A DNA stretch of 49,404 nucleotides from Candidatus Woesearchaeota archaeon (GCA_016185625.1 JACPND010000036.1:1-49404); one strand, 5' to 3'; shown: positions 36,035 to 45,759, counted from the stretch's first letter. Numbers and translations are program-made. The notes: generated from the letters alone by a model not told the origin.

Positions 36035-36159
36035 CAATAACCCCTCCCTCATTTACCGGCCTTTACTTAACAGCCGATAACTTACTGCAACCAAGTTTTT
36101 CGATGGCTAGGCATAATTATGAAATTCCTTTCAAAATAAAGAAGGATCTAAGAGAACTC

Positions 36160-36843
36160 TTACTCCCTGACCACGACCTGCCCATGCGTCAGCGCATTCA
36201 ATTTGTCAATGAATTCAAATTTCAATCCTGCCGGCATTTCCACCGTCGCCGTCCAACTGCCATCGGGATTCCACGTCTCAGAAAGAATTTTAGAACCACT
36301 TTTCACTACGGCATACGCCTTCCCGGTAAACTGAGGAGGAATAGTAAGCGTCAATTTCTTCTGTTCAATATTAATCGGCAAAATAGGCCGGAGTTTAGAA
36401 ATAACTTCATCAAATTGCTCTTCCACAGTGCGATGGTCATCAAGATGCATTTTTCCCTGCTCCATGGCCGCACGAATCCGGCCTGGAGGATGCGGATAGC
36501 CCGTCTTGGGATCAACGGCCTGGCGATGGATCAGATCAATCAATCGGTTCAGCTTCTGCTCCTGTTCTTTTTTCCGGTGTTCGGCCGTGAGCTGAATTTC
36601 GCCTTCCTTCACAATGACGGCAGCAATCACTAAAGGATCAGTGGTCTTGAAGATTTTTTGCAGCAAGTCCTCAGAAATCTTTAATCCCTTGCTGGCATCA
36701 GAATAGATGTGTTCGGCATGCAGGACCTCGTGAATATCATTCCGTTTTCCTTGCTTGAATTCCAGCGCCAGATCAGGATCGACGCTGATCTCAAAAGTCT
36801 GGCCGAACTTCTTCAGGCGGGCGATGGTAAGTTTAGCGGACAT
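36160..36843 (-). CDS. sdo1: SBDS-family ribosome maturation protein
   Basis: TIARLKKFGQTFEISVDPDLALEFKQGKRNDIHEVLHAEHIYSDASKGLKIS. Confidence 0.97.
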   Translation of the reverse strand: MSAKLTIARLKKFGQTFEISVDPDLALEFKQGKRNDIHEVLHAEHIYSDASKGLKISEDLLQKIFKTTDPLVIAAVIVKEGEIQLTAEHRKKEQEQKLNRLIDLIHRQAVDPKTGYPHPPGRIRAAMEQGKMHLDDHRTVEEQFDEVISKLRPILPINIEQKKLTLTIPPQFTGKAYAVVKSGSKILSETWNPDGSWTATVEMPAGLKFEFIDKLNALTHGQVVVRE

Positions 36844-36869
36844 TTTATTAAAAAATAGATGAAAATACT

Positions 36870-37595
36870 TTATTTCAAATACCGCCTCATCTCTTCTTCC
36901 GTCAGACGGGTGTATTTCTTATCTTTCACATTGACATAACTGACGTCAATCCTCTCAAAATTGAAATCGTCTTTAAGGAAATCTTTTAGTGCACCGACAG
37001 CAACTTTCAGGGCTTCATCAAAGCTCATGCCTGCGCGCCATTTTTTCAAAAGAACCGGCTCGATGTCCGCATCGCCTTCGCCGATCACGGTCGCTTTATA
37101 CTGAAAATAAAGACCATAGGGTTCAGTCAAAAATAATTTGATCGTGCCATCATTATCCACGCCGCCGACTAACATCGAGACGCCAAAAGGGCGTAAGCCG
37201 CCGGACTGCGTGCAGATCTGTTTCAAGTCGCAGATCTCTTTGACGATGGATAGGATATCAATCTTGGTGTCATAGGTGACCGCGTGCTGCTGCGCGCGAA
37301 GCTGCGCCCGATCGACTAAGACACGGGCATCAGAAATTATCCCCGCAGCCGTGGCTGCAAGATGGTCATCAATCTTGAACATCTTTTCAATCGCTTCCGG
37401 CACCATCAATTTGCTGGTGATGCGTTTATCGGCAACCAGCATGACACCGTCTTTATATGTAATGCCGATGGCGGTTGAGCCTTGCTTGACTGTCTTTTTC
37501 GCATATTCGACCTGCAGCAATCTGCCGTCAGGCGAAAACATCGTAATAGAACGATCATAACCCATCTTATCAATCATTTGCTTGTTCATGGTCAC
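36870..37595 (-). CDS. psmA: Proteasome subunit alpha
   Basis: GYDRSITMFSPDGRLLQVEYAKKTVKQGSTAIGI. Confidence 0.98.
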   Translation of the reverse strand: MTMNKQMIDKMGYDRSITMFSPDGRLLQVEYAKKTVKQGSTAIGITYKDGVMLVADKRITSKLMVPEAIEKMFKIDDHLAATAAGIISDARVLVDRAQLRAQQHAVTYDTKIDILSIVKEICDLKQICTQSGGLRPFGVSMLVGGVDNDGTIKLFLTEPYGLYFQYKATVIGEGDADIEPVLLKKWRAGMSFDEALKVAVGALKDFLKDDFNFERIDVSYVNVKDKKYTRLTEEEMRRYLK

Positions 37596-37598
37596 ACC

Positions 37599-37925
37599 TC
37601 ATAGATATGTTCCGGCCTTTTTAAGCGTTCCGGAAGTAATTATAGAGCGTAAAAGTACGGAGGTGTTTTTAATCTTTTTGATTAAAGTGAGAGCTGCCTT
37701 GGCTTCATCAACATAAGTATGGTTGACTTTGAGAATGATGGTATCGGCATGGAATTGCTCTTTGACCAGCAACGGAGAGGCTTTGGCAACGCCCAGCTGG
37801 CCGAGAAACTGAAGCAACGCCTTCTCGATAGTTGAACGAAGCTCATCAATGGCGATGGCTTTATCTGTCAGGACACTAAATACGATATAACGCTTTTTCT
37901 GTTTCAGGGATGGGAGGAGCTTCAT
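37599..37925 (-). CDS. rnp2: RNase P protein component 2 (Pop5/Rpp14)
   Basis: LPSLKQKKRYIVFSVL...; adjacent to psmA as in other archaea. Confidence 0.88.
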   Translation of the reverse strand: MKLLPSLKQKKRYIVFSVLTDKAIAIDELRSTIEKALLQFLGQLGVAKASPLLVKEQFHADTIILKVNHTYVDEAKAALTLIKKIKNTSVLLRSIITSGTLKKAGTYL

Positions 37926-37957
37926 AGCAGAGAAGAGAAATGAGATTATTTATAAAT

Positions 37958-38350
37958 CTATTCCACGTCTTCTTCGGTGAATTCCGGCTCTTCACCCTCT
38001 CCTGCGGCTTCAAAATCGATGGGAGGCGGCGCAAACAGGCCGGGATCATTGCTGAGAACTTCCTTCTGCACTATTTCTATTTTCCCAAACTTTCCCGTCG
38101 AGAGCTGCTTTTCTCCTTTGTATTCCGAGCACCAGCCGTTTTGCAGACGAATGGTATCGCCTACTTTAATCAGATCCCCATCGTCATTCCAAAGCGTAAG
38201 CTTTATTTGCCCGGTCTGGTCCTTAAGCAAGGCATTGCAGACCTTTCCCTTCTTGCCGAATTTTTCGAATGCGCGTGGCTCTTCCTTAGAAACGATTTCA
38301 GCCGTAATGTCGATATTTCCCTGGTTGGATTTAAGGTCTTTGATGTTCAT
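37958..38350 (-). CDS. OB-fold single-stranded DNA-binding protein
   Basis: NIKDLKSNQGNIDITAEIVSKEEPRAFEKFGKKGKVCNALLKDQTGQIKLTLWNDD. Confidence 0.88.
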   Translation of the reverse strand: MNIKDLKSNQGNIDITAEIVSKEEPRAFEKFGKKGKVCNALLKDQTGQIKLTLWNDDGDLIKVGDTIRLQNGWCSEYKGEKQLSTGKFGKIEIVQKEVLSNDPGLFAPPPIDFEAAGEGEEPEFTEEDVE

Positions 38351-38427
38351 AGGCTCTCAAAACCGCTCCCCTTTTTATATTTTACTTCGCTAAATTTATA
38401 AAAGGGATAGATGTACGTCCAAAGGAT

Positions 38428-38537
38428 GGGCTCGTAGTCTAGCGGCTATGACGTCTCGTTGACGAGGAACACTCAAAATCGAGAAGGTCCCCGGTTCGAA
38501 TGCATGTAACCTCTGCAAGAAAGTCCGGGCGGGCCCA
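38428..38537 (+). tRNA. tRNA-Val(GAC) with a 14-nt anticodon-loop intron and a ~23-nt T-loop intron
   Basis: GGGCTCG/CGGGCCC acceptor; anticodon stem TCTCG/CGAGA; T stem CCCGG/CCGGG split by gcatgtaacctctgcaagaaagt; 73 nt after intron removal. Confidence 0.85.
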
Positions 38538-38545
38538 TTTTCAGT

Positions 38546-39016
38546 ATGGACGAACAGCCACTTTATATATTACCACAGAGTAAGATGAGAGCAGCACTTG
38601 CACCTCTGCTGGTGCAACTCATTCTCACAACCATTCTCTATCTCGGTATTCTTCTGAACTTATCTTTGCTCGACCTGCGAGCCCAGCAGGAAACGATCAT
38701 AAATACCTCTTCCCTCATAGCGTTGGTCATTCTCTTGATTATAGGGATTATTGTGAATGTTCAGCGTGCCAAAAAATCCTACCTCTTCTTCCAGAGCCAA
38801 ATTCAGTTTGGAACGCAACAGCTCTCCTACGCTGCCATCACCAATACAGCCCCTCAGCAAAATATTTTAGATAAAATCTTGAAGACATATAGCATTAAAC
38901 TGGCACCTGATTTCTCCCTGCAGAACATCCCGCAGGGGATTCAAATTCAGCCGTATTTAGAGCAAATGCGTGCTTATGCACGGCGGGCTACTCCTTCGTC
39001 ACTGATGTCTCTATAA
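38546..39016 (+). CDS. Membrane protein (156 aa)
   Basis: ORF with two hydrophobic helices. Confidence 0.7.
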   Translation: MDEQPLYILPQSKMRAALAPLLVQLILTTILYLGILLNLSLLDLRAQQETIINTSSLIALVILLIIGIIVNVQRAKKSYLFFQSQIQFGTQQLSYAAITNTAPQQNILDKILKTYSIKLAPDFSLQNIPQGIQIQPYLEQMRAYARRATPSSLMSL

Positions 39017-40019
39017 TCACCCAGGTCACAGAAAGCAATAACGGGCCGATAATCACGCCCAGCGGCCCAAACATCAGCAACCCCCCAAAAATGCCCACCA
39101 TGACGATGGCAGGATGGATCTTTGCTTTCTCACCTATCAATTTAGGCTTCAAAATATTGTCAATACCGGCGATAAAAATCAGGCCGTAGAAGAATAGGCC
39201 GATGCCTTTGGCCATCATGCCATTTGAATTCTGAAACATCCCGTCCAGAAACAATAAGGCAGACGCCGGCAGCCAGACCAGTCCCGTACCCAGAAAGGGT
39301 ATCAGAGCCAAGAGCGCCATCATCATCCCCCAAAATAAAGGAGAAGACACGCCAAAGAGAAAAAAACCGGCCGCACCGATAGCGCCTTGAATAAAAGCTA
39401 CTAAAAGATACCCAAAAACGATGCCATGGACAATTTCCCGTATCCGCTGTAAAAAAAGAGCATATTTCTGCTGATGGAAGCCAAAATATGAGTTCATCTG
39501 TGCAAGATGCTGCTCTCCTTCACGCAAAAAATAAAATATGCCAAAAAACATGACTATCAGGTTAAGTACGATCCGCGGCACACTCAACAGCAACTGTGAG
39601 CCACGTTGAACGACCCATTCCGTCGCCGCTTTCATAATCTGCTGCACCTGCTGGTTGATGGACGGATTATGAAGCATTCCCTTTACCGACAAACAAAAAG
39701 AGTTAACACAGTCACGAAAAAGCCCAATAGCCAGCTTTTGCTTTACAAGAACATATAACGCAAACGATTCTTTCACCACCGCTTCAATAAAAAACACCGA
39801 GGGCACAACCAGAATAAGAAGTATAATCCCGCAGACGATGAGCGAGGACAGCGTAGGGCGCCTGGTCTGGCTTCGTATCCAGCGAAAAAGCGGATGGAAA
39901 AGATAGGCAAACAATGCTGCGAGAACGAGTGCAATCAGAAATGGTTTTATCAGGAAAAAAGAGAGGATTAACAAGAGAGAAAATACAATGAGCGGGATGT
40001 ATTGGCGGTATCGTTCCAT
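38988..40019 (-). CDS. AI-2E family (PerM-like) transporter
   Basis: Multi-TM; FLIKPFLIALVLAALFAYLFHPLFRWI; FLGTGLVWLPASALLFL; GPLGVIIGPLLLSV. Confidence 0.92.
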   Translation of the reverse strand: MERYRQYIPLIVFSLLLILSFFLIKPFLIALVLAALFAYLFHPLFRWIRSQTRRPTLSSLIVCGIILLILVVPSVFFIEAVVKESFALYVLVKQKLAIGLFRDCVNSFCLSVKGMLHNPSINQQVQQIMKAATEWVVQRGSQLLLSVPRIVLNLIVMFFGIFYFLREGEQHLAQMNSYFGFHQQKYALFLQRIREIVHGIVFGYLLVAFIQGAIGAAGFFLFGVSSPLFWGMMMALLALIPFLGTGLVWLPASALLFLDGMFQNSNGMMAKGIGLFFYGLIFIAGIDNILKPKLIGEKAKIHPAIVMVGIFGGLLMFGPLGVIIGPLLLSVTWVIIETSVTKE

Positions 40020-40085
40020 AGCCTCAACTAAACTGCTGACATTTATAAAGATTTAGAAAAAGAAAAGAAAAAAAGCCAAAAGGCT

Positions 40086-42752
40086 TTAACTGGTTGTTGT
40101 CGTGGTTGTCGCTGTTTCTGTCGTTGCGGCTGCTTCTTCTTTCTTCATCACTGGTGTAGGCGCTCCGATAGTGGCATCACTATAGGTCGTCCCTTCCACT
40201 TCGACTTCCGTTCCTGACAGTTCACTGGCTCTGTGTGCCACAACTTTACCGGCTAATCTGGTGTCCGCACCGCTGTAACCTGCTACCAGCATGGCGACGT
40301 TGCCATTGGTCTGCTCGAACAATTTCACTCGAGCTTTTCCAGGAGCAAAGCCTTCCGTACAGTCCGACGGATTGCCCAGCAATTCTGCTGCTACACTGTT
40401 GACACATGGTCCACCCACAACAATCAGGTTCTGGGCTGTCGCATCGGCAACTTCCGTGTCCAGCTTCGTCGCATCGACCACGGTCACTGCAGTCAGGTCG
40501 CCTGCTGCAGACGTGGCAGATGTAACTGCTCCGCTCGTGACGTATACTTGCGCCGTTCGCTGCTTCTCAGGATATGCCAAGGTTAGCTCTTGCGGGTCAC
40601 TGGTGGGAGAATTCAAGGTTATGAACGAACCCATGGATGTATACCCGTAACTCACATCAGTTTTCCCGTCTGGTGTTCGCAATGTTAGACCACTTACCGC
40701 AGCCCGGACTTCCGGATCTGAAGTCGAGGTGATGTTAACCCTCACAACAGCAGGTGCAACATTGTCGTAGTCATCTCCATTTGGCGCATCCAGCGAGAAC
40801 TGAATAGATTCCTGAGCAGTTGTGTTTGTGGCACTTAAGCCTGGTTCATTAGCCGTCACATTCGCTCTATCCAGCGTCCATCGCGCACCATACGAATCAA
40901 CTATCGTAACAGTGTTCGTACCAAGTGTAGCTCCTCCATCCAGGTCCACATGTAACTGGAAGTCATCCGCCAGTGTAGAACTCGCGTTCTCGACAAAGAA
41001 GGAGTACCCCCCTAACTTGATGGTCGCAACGGTCCCGGTTCCGCTCGTAGATACTGACGATACCGAGTACTCCAGTGTTTCACCATTTCCCAAGTTTTTG
41101 AACTTAATCTTCGGGCTGGATTTCGTCTGCTTATCTGATCCTTTGTATTGCATTAGATAGCTCTTTGCCGAACCATCTGTAGCCGTACCTCCGGTCACCA
41201 CAAAGTAATCATCTTTGTAGATGTTGTCACCCGTACCTCCATCCGTGGCAGTACCACCTGATGCACTTTCGGTAAGGATCAACCTCTTATTGTTTGCTCT
41301 TGAACCAGTCCAGGCTTCTTCACCTATACTCAGGTTAAGATTTCCTTCCGCGTAGGCTATCGGTACATCAATCGCTTTCCCATCTCCGTCAAACAGATGC
41401 AGTTGGTAGCGCCGTGATGATGACGTCTTCACTTTCAGGTCGTGCGTCGTTTCATCTGACAGGCCTTTATATTCAACATCCCAGTTCTGGCCAAACAACA
41501 CTTCTTTTTCTTCGCTGGCTGCCGCAATGACATCACTTAATTTTTTGCCGGCGCCGACAAAGAAGTCATCTTCAGCCGTCATGTTGACTTCAATGGTGCT
41601 GACAGTAAACGTTGAGTTGTTGTCCGTACCGGTAATGATCACTTTGGTTCCGTCAATATTTTCCGAACCCATCTTGACATTATACGAACCGGTTACATCG
41701 GTTACCTGATCATCCCGAATCTCCATTTTTGAAGCTCCCACAAAGAAGGTTGTCGAGTGCACCCCTCCCGCATAGCTCTGGTAGAGGACTTCACTGACAC
41801 CAATCTCACTCTTGTCTTTCAGGACGTAGGTCTCTCCAACCTTGAGTTTGTTGGTGGACTCCCCATTGACGATGAACTTGGCTTCGTCGTCATCAACAAA
41901 GCTAAGCTGCACTTCATAGGTTTTGTCCTTCACACTGTAGGTTTTCTTTTCCCCCTCTAAAAGGGTGTCCCGGGCAGATCCAGCCATCAAGATTAATTTA
42001 ATGCCCATTTCACCGCCGGTAGCCGTCGTTGAAGTAAGTGGCCTTCTCGCCAGAACGACCGTATATGGTTTCCCCATAATATCCAGATTAGTATTCTCAA
42101 AGTCATCCAGATAGGTTCCTGTGGTATCAGAAGATCCCGCAGAATCAGTAACGTCTGACTGCGCCGTAGAGCTGAATTCCATCTTATACCGTCCAATCTG
42201 TCGGCCATTCCCTAAAAAGAAGTAATCTGCGTCGATATTGTCATCACTTTCAGCATACTTTACAATCCTGCTTCGGGAAGCGCCACCATAGCCTTCTTCA
42301 TCCCAGAAGAGGAACTGTTGAAAGTCGTAGGTTCGCTCGTTGGTCGCCCAACCGCCATCTGCCAAGGCCTGCAATTCCTCATCACCAATAAACGTCACGA
42401 TATCCCGAAATTGCTCTCCGTTAATACTGGTATCAGTGATGTTGCTGTTGGCCATCTCCAATTTCTTCGAGCTGGTTCCCACCTTCCAGGCATCTCCTGT
42501 TACCGTGGTCGTCTTCTTGTCGCTGGGTTTCTTATACATCATGCTGGCCGCAATGTCTGTCATCGCCAAGTTATCCACAGACGCTGCCTTTTCCCCAACC
42601 ACAAAGAAGCCGTTGAACGTTCCATCCGTCACGAACATATTTGGGTATGTATTTAAGTCCGCTGCTGCTAATGCTCCGGACACCGTCGCTCCGAGCATAA
42701 CTGAACCCGCAGCAAACGCTGATAATCGCTTCACCATTCGTTTTATTTCCAT
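40086..42752 (-). CDS. S-layer protein
   Basis: Signal peptide, ADLNTYPNMFVTDGTFNGFFVVGEKAASVDNLAMTDIA, C-terminal NLIVVGGPCVNSVAAELLG...VAMLVAGYSGADTRLA, Thr-rich tail. Confidence 0.93.
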   Translation of the reverse strand: MEIKRMVKRLSAFAAGSVMLGATVSGALAAADLNTYPNMFVTDGTFNGFFVVGEKAASVDNLAMTDIAASMMYKKPSDKKTTTVTGDAWKVGTSSKKLEMANSNITDTSINGEQFRDIVTFIGDEELQALADGGWATNERTYDFQQFLFWDEEGYGGASRSRIVKYAESDDNIDADYFFLGNGRQIGRYKMEFSSTAQSDVTDSAGSSDTTGTYLDDFENTNLDIMGKPYTVVLARRPLTSTTATGGEMGIKLILMAGSARDTLLEGEKKTYSVKDKTYEVQLSFVDDDEAKFIVNGESTNKLKVGETYVLKDKSEIGVSEVLYQSYAGGVHSTTFFVGASKMEIRDDQVTDVTGSYNVKMGSENIDGTKVIITGTDNNSTFTVSTIEVNMTAEDDFFVGAGKKLSDVIAAASEEKEVLFGQNWDVEYKGLSDETTHDLKVKTSSSRRYQLHLFDGDGKAIDVPIAYAEGNLNLSIGEEAWTGSRANNKRLILTESASGGTATDGGTGDNIYKDDYFVVTGGTATDGSAKSYLMQYKGSDKQTKSSPKIKFKNLGNGETLEYSVSSVSTSGTGTVATIKLGGYSFFVENASSTLADDFQLHVDLDGGATLGTNTVTIVDSYGARWTLDRANVTANEPGLSATNTTAQESIQFSLDAPNGDDYDNVAPAVVRVNITSTSDPEVRAAVSGLTLRTPDGKTDVSYGYTSMGSFITLNSPTSDPQELTLAYPEKQRTAQVYVTSGAVTSATSAAGDLTAVTVVDATKLDTEVADATAQNLIVVGGPCVNSVAAELLGNPSDCTEGFAPGKARVKLFEQTNGNVAMLVAGYSGADTRLAGKVVAHRASELSGTEVEVEGTTYSDATIGAPTPVMKKEEAAATTETATTTTTTS

Positions 42753-42803
42753 TGTCTCAAAACACCTCCGTGTTTTAAATATGATTCTTTTTCAGCCCCT
42801 TAC

Positions 42804-42863
42804 CATCCGTAAAAGTTCCGAAAGAAGTACTTTTTCTGGTACCCCTTTTCGATTTTACAGACG
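42804..42863 (-). other. 5'-UTR stem-loop of the S-layer mRNA
   Basis: CGTCTGTAAAA pairs with TTTTACGGATG (with G-U pairs); inner CGAAA/TTTCG. Confidence 0.5.
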
Positions 42864-43122
42864 GCTACCTTCGGCTGTAGGGCTAATGACCTAAAATCCG
42901 TTTATAAGCCTTTCGCAAAAATTCCTTTTTGAATTCTCTGATTTTTACGTTAAAAGCCTAATACCTCTATTTTTTTGACTTTCAGACGTTCATCATCCTC
43001 AGATAACAAAAACCATAAACCTAGAACAGTGTTCCTTATTGGGGTTAAATCGGTCATGGTACGGGCTAGTAAAGCACAAAGGAATATAAAGAGTGCGCTT
43101 TCTGACAGCTCTTAGAATAGCT

Positions 43123-43788
43123 ATGAAACTTGCCGAACTGTCTTTGCCGGACTTCTTCAAATCCTATTATGCCCAATTTCCGGTTCTAACACCCATCCAG
43201 GAGAAAGCGATTGAGGCCGGACTCCTTAAAGGAAAGTCACTGGTCGCCTGCGCTCCTACTGCTTCCGGGAAGACGCTTGTAGCCACCATGTCTATTATAT
43301 ATAGTATCGGCGAGGGGAACAAGGCCGTTTATCTTGTGCCGCTCAAAGCGCTGGGAAGCGAGAAGTATAAAGAGTATCAGAAGCTCTTCCAGAACACGCC
43401 CTATAAAGTCATGCTCTCCACTGGCGACATGGATTCAGAATCCAATTACCTCGCTAAGTATGAGGTATTGATTCTCACCACCGAAAAATTAGATTCCCTG
43501 CTTCGCTTCCGGGTCCCCTGGATCAATAAAGTCAAAACCGTGGTCGTTGATGAAATCCACTTGCTCAACGATCAGAGCCGAGGACCAACATTAGAAATTA
43601 TCCTTACTCTTCTCAAAACGTTCATCCAGCCGCAATTTGTGGGTTTGTCGGCCACGATTGGCAACCCCGAGCAGTTGGCGGAATGGCTGGAGGCAACCTT
43701 AATTATCGATAGTTGGCGGCCGGTGGAATTAAAGCAAGGAATTCATCTGCAGGGAAAGACGGAGTTTTATGGAAAGCAGGGTAGATGA
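43123..43788 (+). CDS. Ski2/Hel308-like helicase, N-terminal RecA domain only (truncated)
   Basis: APTASGKTLVATM, KAVYLVPLKALGSEKY, VVDEIHLLND, GLSATIGNPEQLAEWL; ends before helicase domain 2. Confidence 0.85.
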   Translation: MKLAELSLPDFFKSYYAQFPVLTPIQEKAIEAGLLKGKSLVACAPTASGKTLVATMSIIYSIGEGNKAVYLVPLKALGSEKYKEYQKLFQNTPYKVMLSTGDMDSESNYLAKYEVLILTTEKLDSLLRFRVPWINKVKTVVVDEIHLLNDQSRGPTLEIILTLLKTFIQPQFVGLSATIGNPEQLAEWLEATLIIDSWRPVELKQGIHLQGKTEFYGKQGR

Positions 43789-43793
43789 AGAAA

Positions 43794-45680
43794 TTAGAAT
43801 TCCACCGATCCAAGTGCCGTCAGTTTTTCCATCCGCTCCTGTACCTCTTCTCTTTTATATCCTAACTCCTTCGCTTCCCCATACTGCACCAGCGCCATTT
43901 CAAGATTCCCCTGCCGTTCATAGGCCACGCCTAGATTATAATACGCCCGTCCATGCTGCGGATGCAACTGTAAAGCCCGCTTCAGATAGGAAATCGCTTC
44001 CGTGAACTTATTCTGTTTCTCCGCGATTGCGCCTAAATTCACATACGCTTCCACAAACAACGGATTATAATATGCCGCCAATCCAAAATTCTCTTTTGCT
44101 TTTTCCAGATCCTGCTTCTGGAAATAACAGAAACCCAATCCGAAATAGGCCTCGCTGTTCTTTTCGTCATGTTGAAGCACTTTCCAGAACAAGTTCATCG
44201 CCTCATCATATTGCCCTTGTTTCTGTACTGTGATGGCTAAATTCAGCAGTGGAGTTAGCGGTTGAGGGTCAAGTTCCACCGATCTTCGTAATGCTTCTTC
44301 TGCTTCTGCGAATTGTCCCAGCTGTTTGTATTGTATCCCTAATTCGCAATAGGCTTTGGCATCCTGAGGATTATCAGCGACTTTCTTTTTCGTCAGCAGT
44401 ACATTCCGCCGCACTTTTTCTTCCTTCGGCCGCAATTCGCCATAGTGATGGACGACGACGGGAAGAGCCTGGATTTTTCCGTTCAATGCCGTCAATGTCT
44501 TTTCCACCATTTCATGGACTGCTCCTTCAAACTTCACTCCCTCTTTTCGCTGGAATAAGCGTACTTTTAATGAAGGATACCAGCCAGGTAATCCGCAAGA
44601 GAGGGTTGCATCCTCTGCCGGCTTCCAGCCGCTCACCGCAGAGTCGGAAGTATAATTCCGCGTTAAGATCTGATATCCGGCAATCTCCCAACAGTTTATT
44701 GCTTCATCAATAATCCTTTTACTGCCGCTATCCAGAACTTCATCCGCATCCAATAATAAAATCCAGTCCCCCGTGGCATGCTTCAGGCTTTCATTTCTGG
44801 CCGCAGCAAAATCGTCCGTCCATGCAAGAGAGTAAATCTTATCAGTATAAATCTTGGCTAAGTCAATAGTTCGGTCGGTTGATCCGGTATCAACAATAAT
44901 CATCTCATCAACCAGAGAGTACGCTGACTCCAGGCAACCCTGCAGAAACTGCGCTTCATTCTTCACAATCATGCAGAGTGAAATCGTCGGCTTCCTCAGC
45001 AGCCGGGAAAAGGTATCTAAAGTCGTTTCGCGCATCATCCACTGCCGCGCATAGTGTCCTGATCCCTTACCAAATCCTTTCTCAACCGTGACGGCCGTTT
45101 CATGGCGAAGCAACACCGCCTCCGCCACCTCATCATTATATTTCCCAAACGGATAACAAAAATGCCGTGCCGTATGTCCCGTTCTGAATTCAATCTCCTT
45201 CTTAGCTGAATCCAAATCTTTGGCTAACGAAGTAGCATCTAATTGCAGCAGGTTCTTATGCGCAAAACTATGCGATCCTAATTCCCAGCCGTGGTCCGCG
45301 AGTTCCTTGAGCTGCATCCAGCTGCAGAATCCGGAGTATTGTTCAAGGGCAGGGACATTTACGCCGGCGATCCATTCCGGAACGATGTAGATGCAGGCGG
45401 TAAAACCAAATTTTTGCAGCACGGGAAAAGCATATTTGTATGCTCCTCTCCGAGCATCGTCAAAAGTAATCACCATTTTTTTCAAATCAGATTCTTTTCT
45501 GTCTTCTATTTCTCTTCCCTCATCTACTCCTCTCTTCAATTGGGACAGAGAAATAGTCTGATAGCCGTTCTCTTTTAAAAATTTCATCTGCTCATAAAAG
45601 GCTTGGGGAGAGACACTCCAGGGGCTCTTCTCCTCACCGATATCATGATACATCAAAATGGGGATGTCTGAGTATTTCAT
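43794..45680 (-). CDS. Polysaccharide deacetylase - GT2 glycosyltransferase - TPR fusion
   Basis: PILMYHDIGEEKSPWSVSP...VITFDDARRGAY; SLCMIVKNEAQFLQGCLESAY...GDWILLLDADEVLD; C-terminal TPRs. Confidence 0.92.
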   Translation of the reverse strand: MKYSDIPILMYHDIGEEKSPWSVSPQAFYEQMKFLKENGYQTISLSQLKRGVDEGREIEDRKESDLKKMVITFDDARRGAYKYAFPVLQKFGFTACIYIVPEWIAGVNVPALEQYSGFCSWMQLKELADHGWELGSHSFAHKNLLQLDATSLAKDLDSAKKEIEFRTGHTARHFCYPFGKYNDEVAEAVLLRHETAVTVEKGFGKGSGHYARQWMMRETTLDTFSRLLRKPTISLCMIVKNEAQFLQGCLESAYSLVDEMIIVDTGSTDRTIDLAKIYTDKIYSLAWTDDFAAARNESLKHATGDWILLLDADEVLDSGSKRIIDEAINCWEIAGYQILTRNYTSDSAVSGWKPAEDATLSCGLPGWYPSLKVRLFQRKEGVKFEGAVHEMVEKTLTALNGKIQALPVVVHHYGELRPKEEKVRRNVLLTKKKVADNPQDAKAYCELGIQYKQLGQFAEAEEALRRSVELDPQPLTPLLNLAITVQKQGQYDEAMNLFWKVLQHDEKNSEAYFGLGFCYFQKQDLEKAKENFGLAAYYNPLFVEAYVNLGAIAEKQNKFTEAISYLKRALQLHPQHGRAYYNLGVAYERQGNLEMALVQYGEAKELGYKREEVQERMEKLTALGSVEF

Positions 45681-45712
45681 CTTCATTTCCATCTTTATTT
45701 CCATCTTCATTT

Positions 45713-45759
45713 TATGAATCTTTGCGTTGATTAGTTGAATTTTTAAGCAAAGATTCATA
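45713..45759. other. 13-bp perfect inverted repeat upstream of the deacetylase-GT gene
   Basis: TATGAATCTTTGC (45713-45725) / GCAAAGATTCATA (45747-45759). Confidence 0.6.

Larger units (their letters stand above)
34644..36079. other. Inverted repeats TATCGGCTGTT flanking the RelA/SpoT gene insertion
   Basis: TATCGGCTGTT at 34644-34654 and AACAGCCGATA at 36069-36079; extended similarity GTAAcTATCGGCTGTT / GTAAgtTATCGGCTGTT. Confidence 0.4.

Noticed and set aside
34644-36079. TATCGGCTGTT inverted repeats as a bona fide transposon boundary
   Set aside because: No target-site duplication seen next to the repeats and no transposase inside; kept only as supporting evidence for an insertion.
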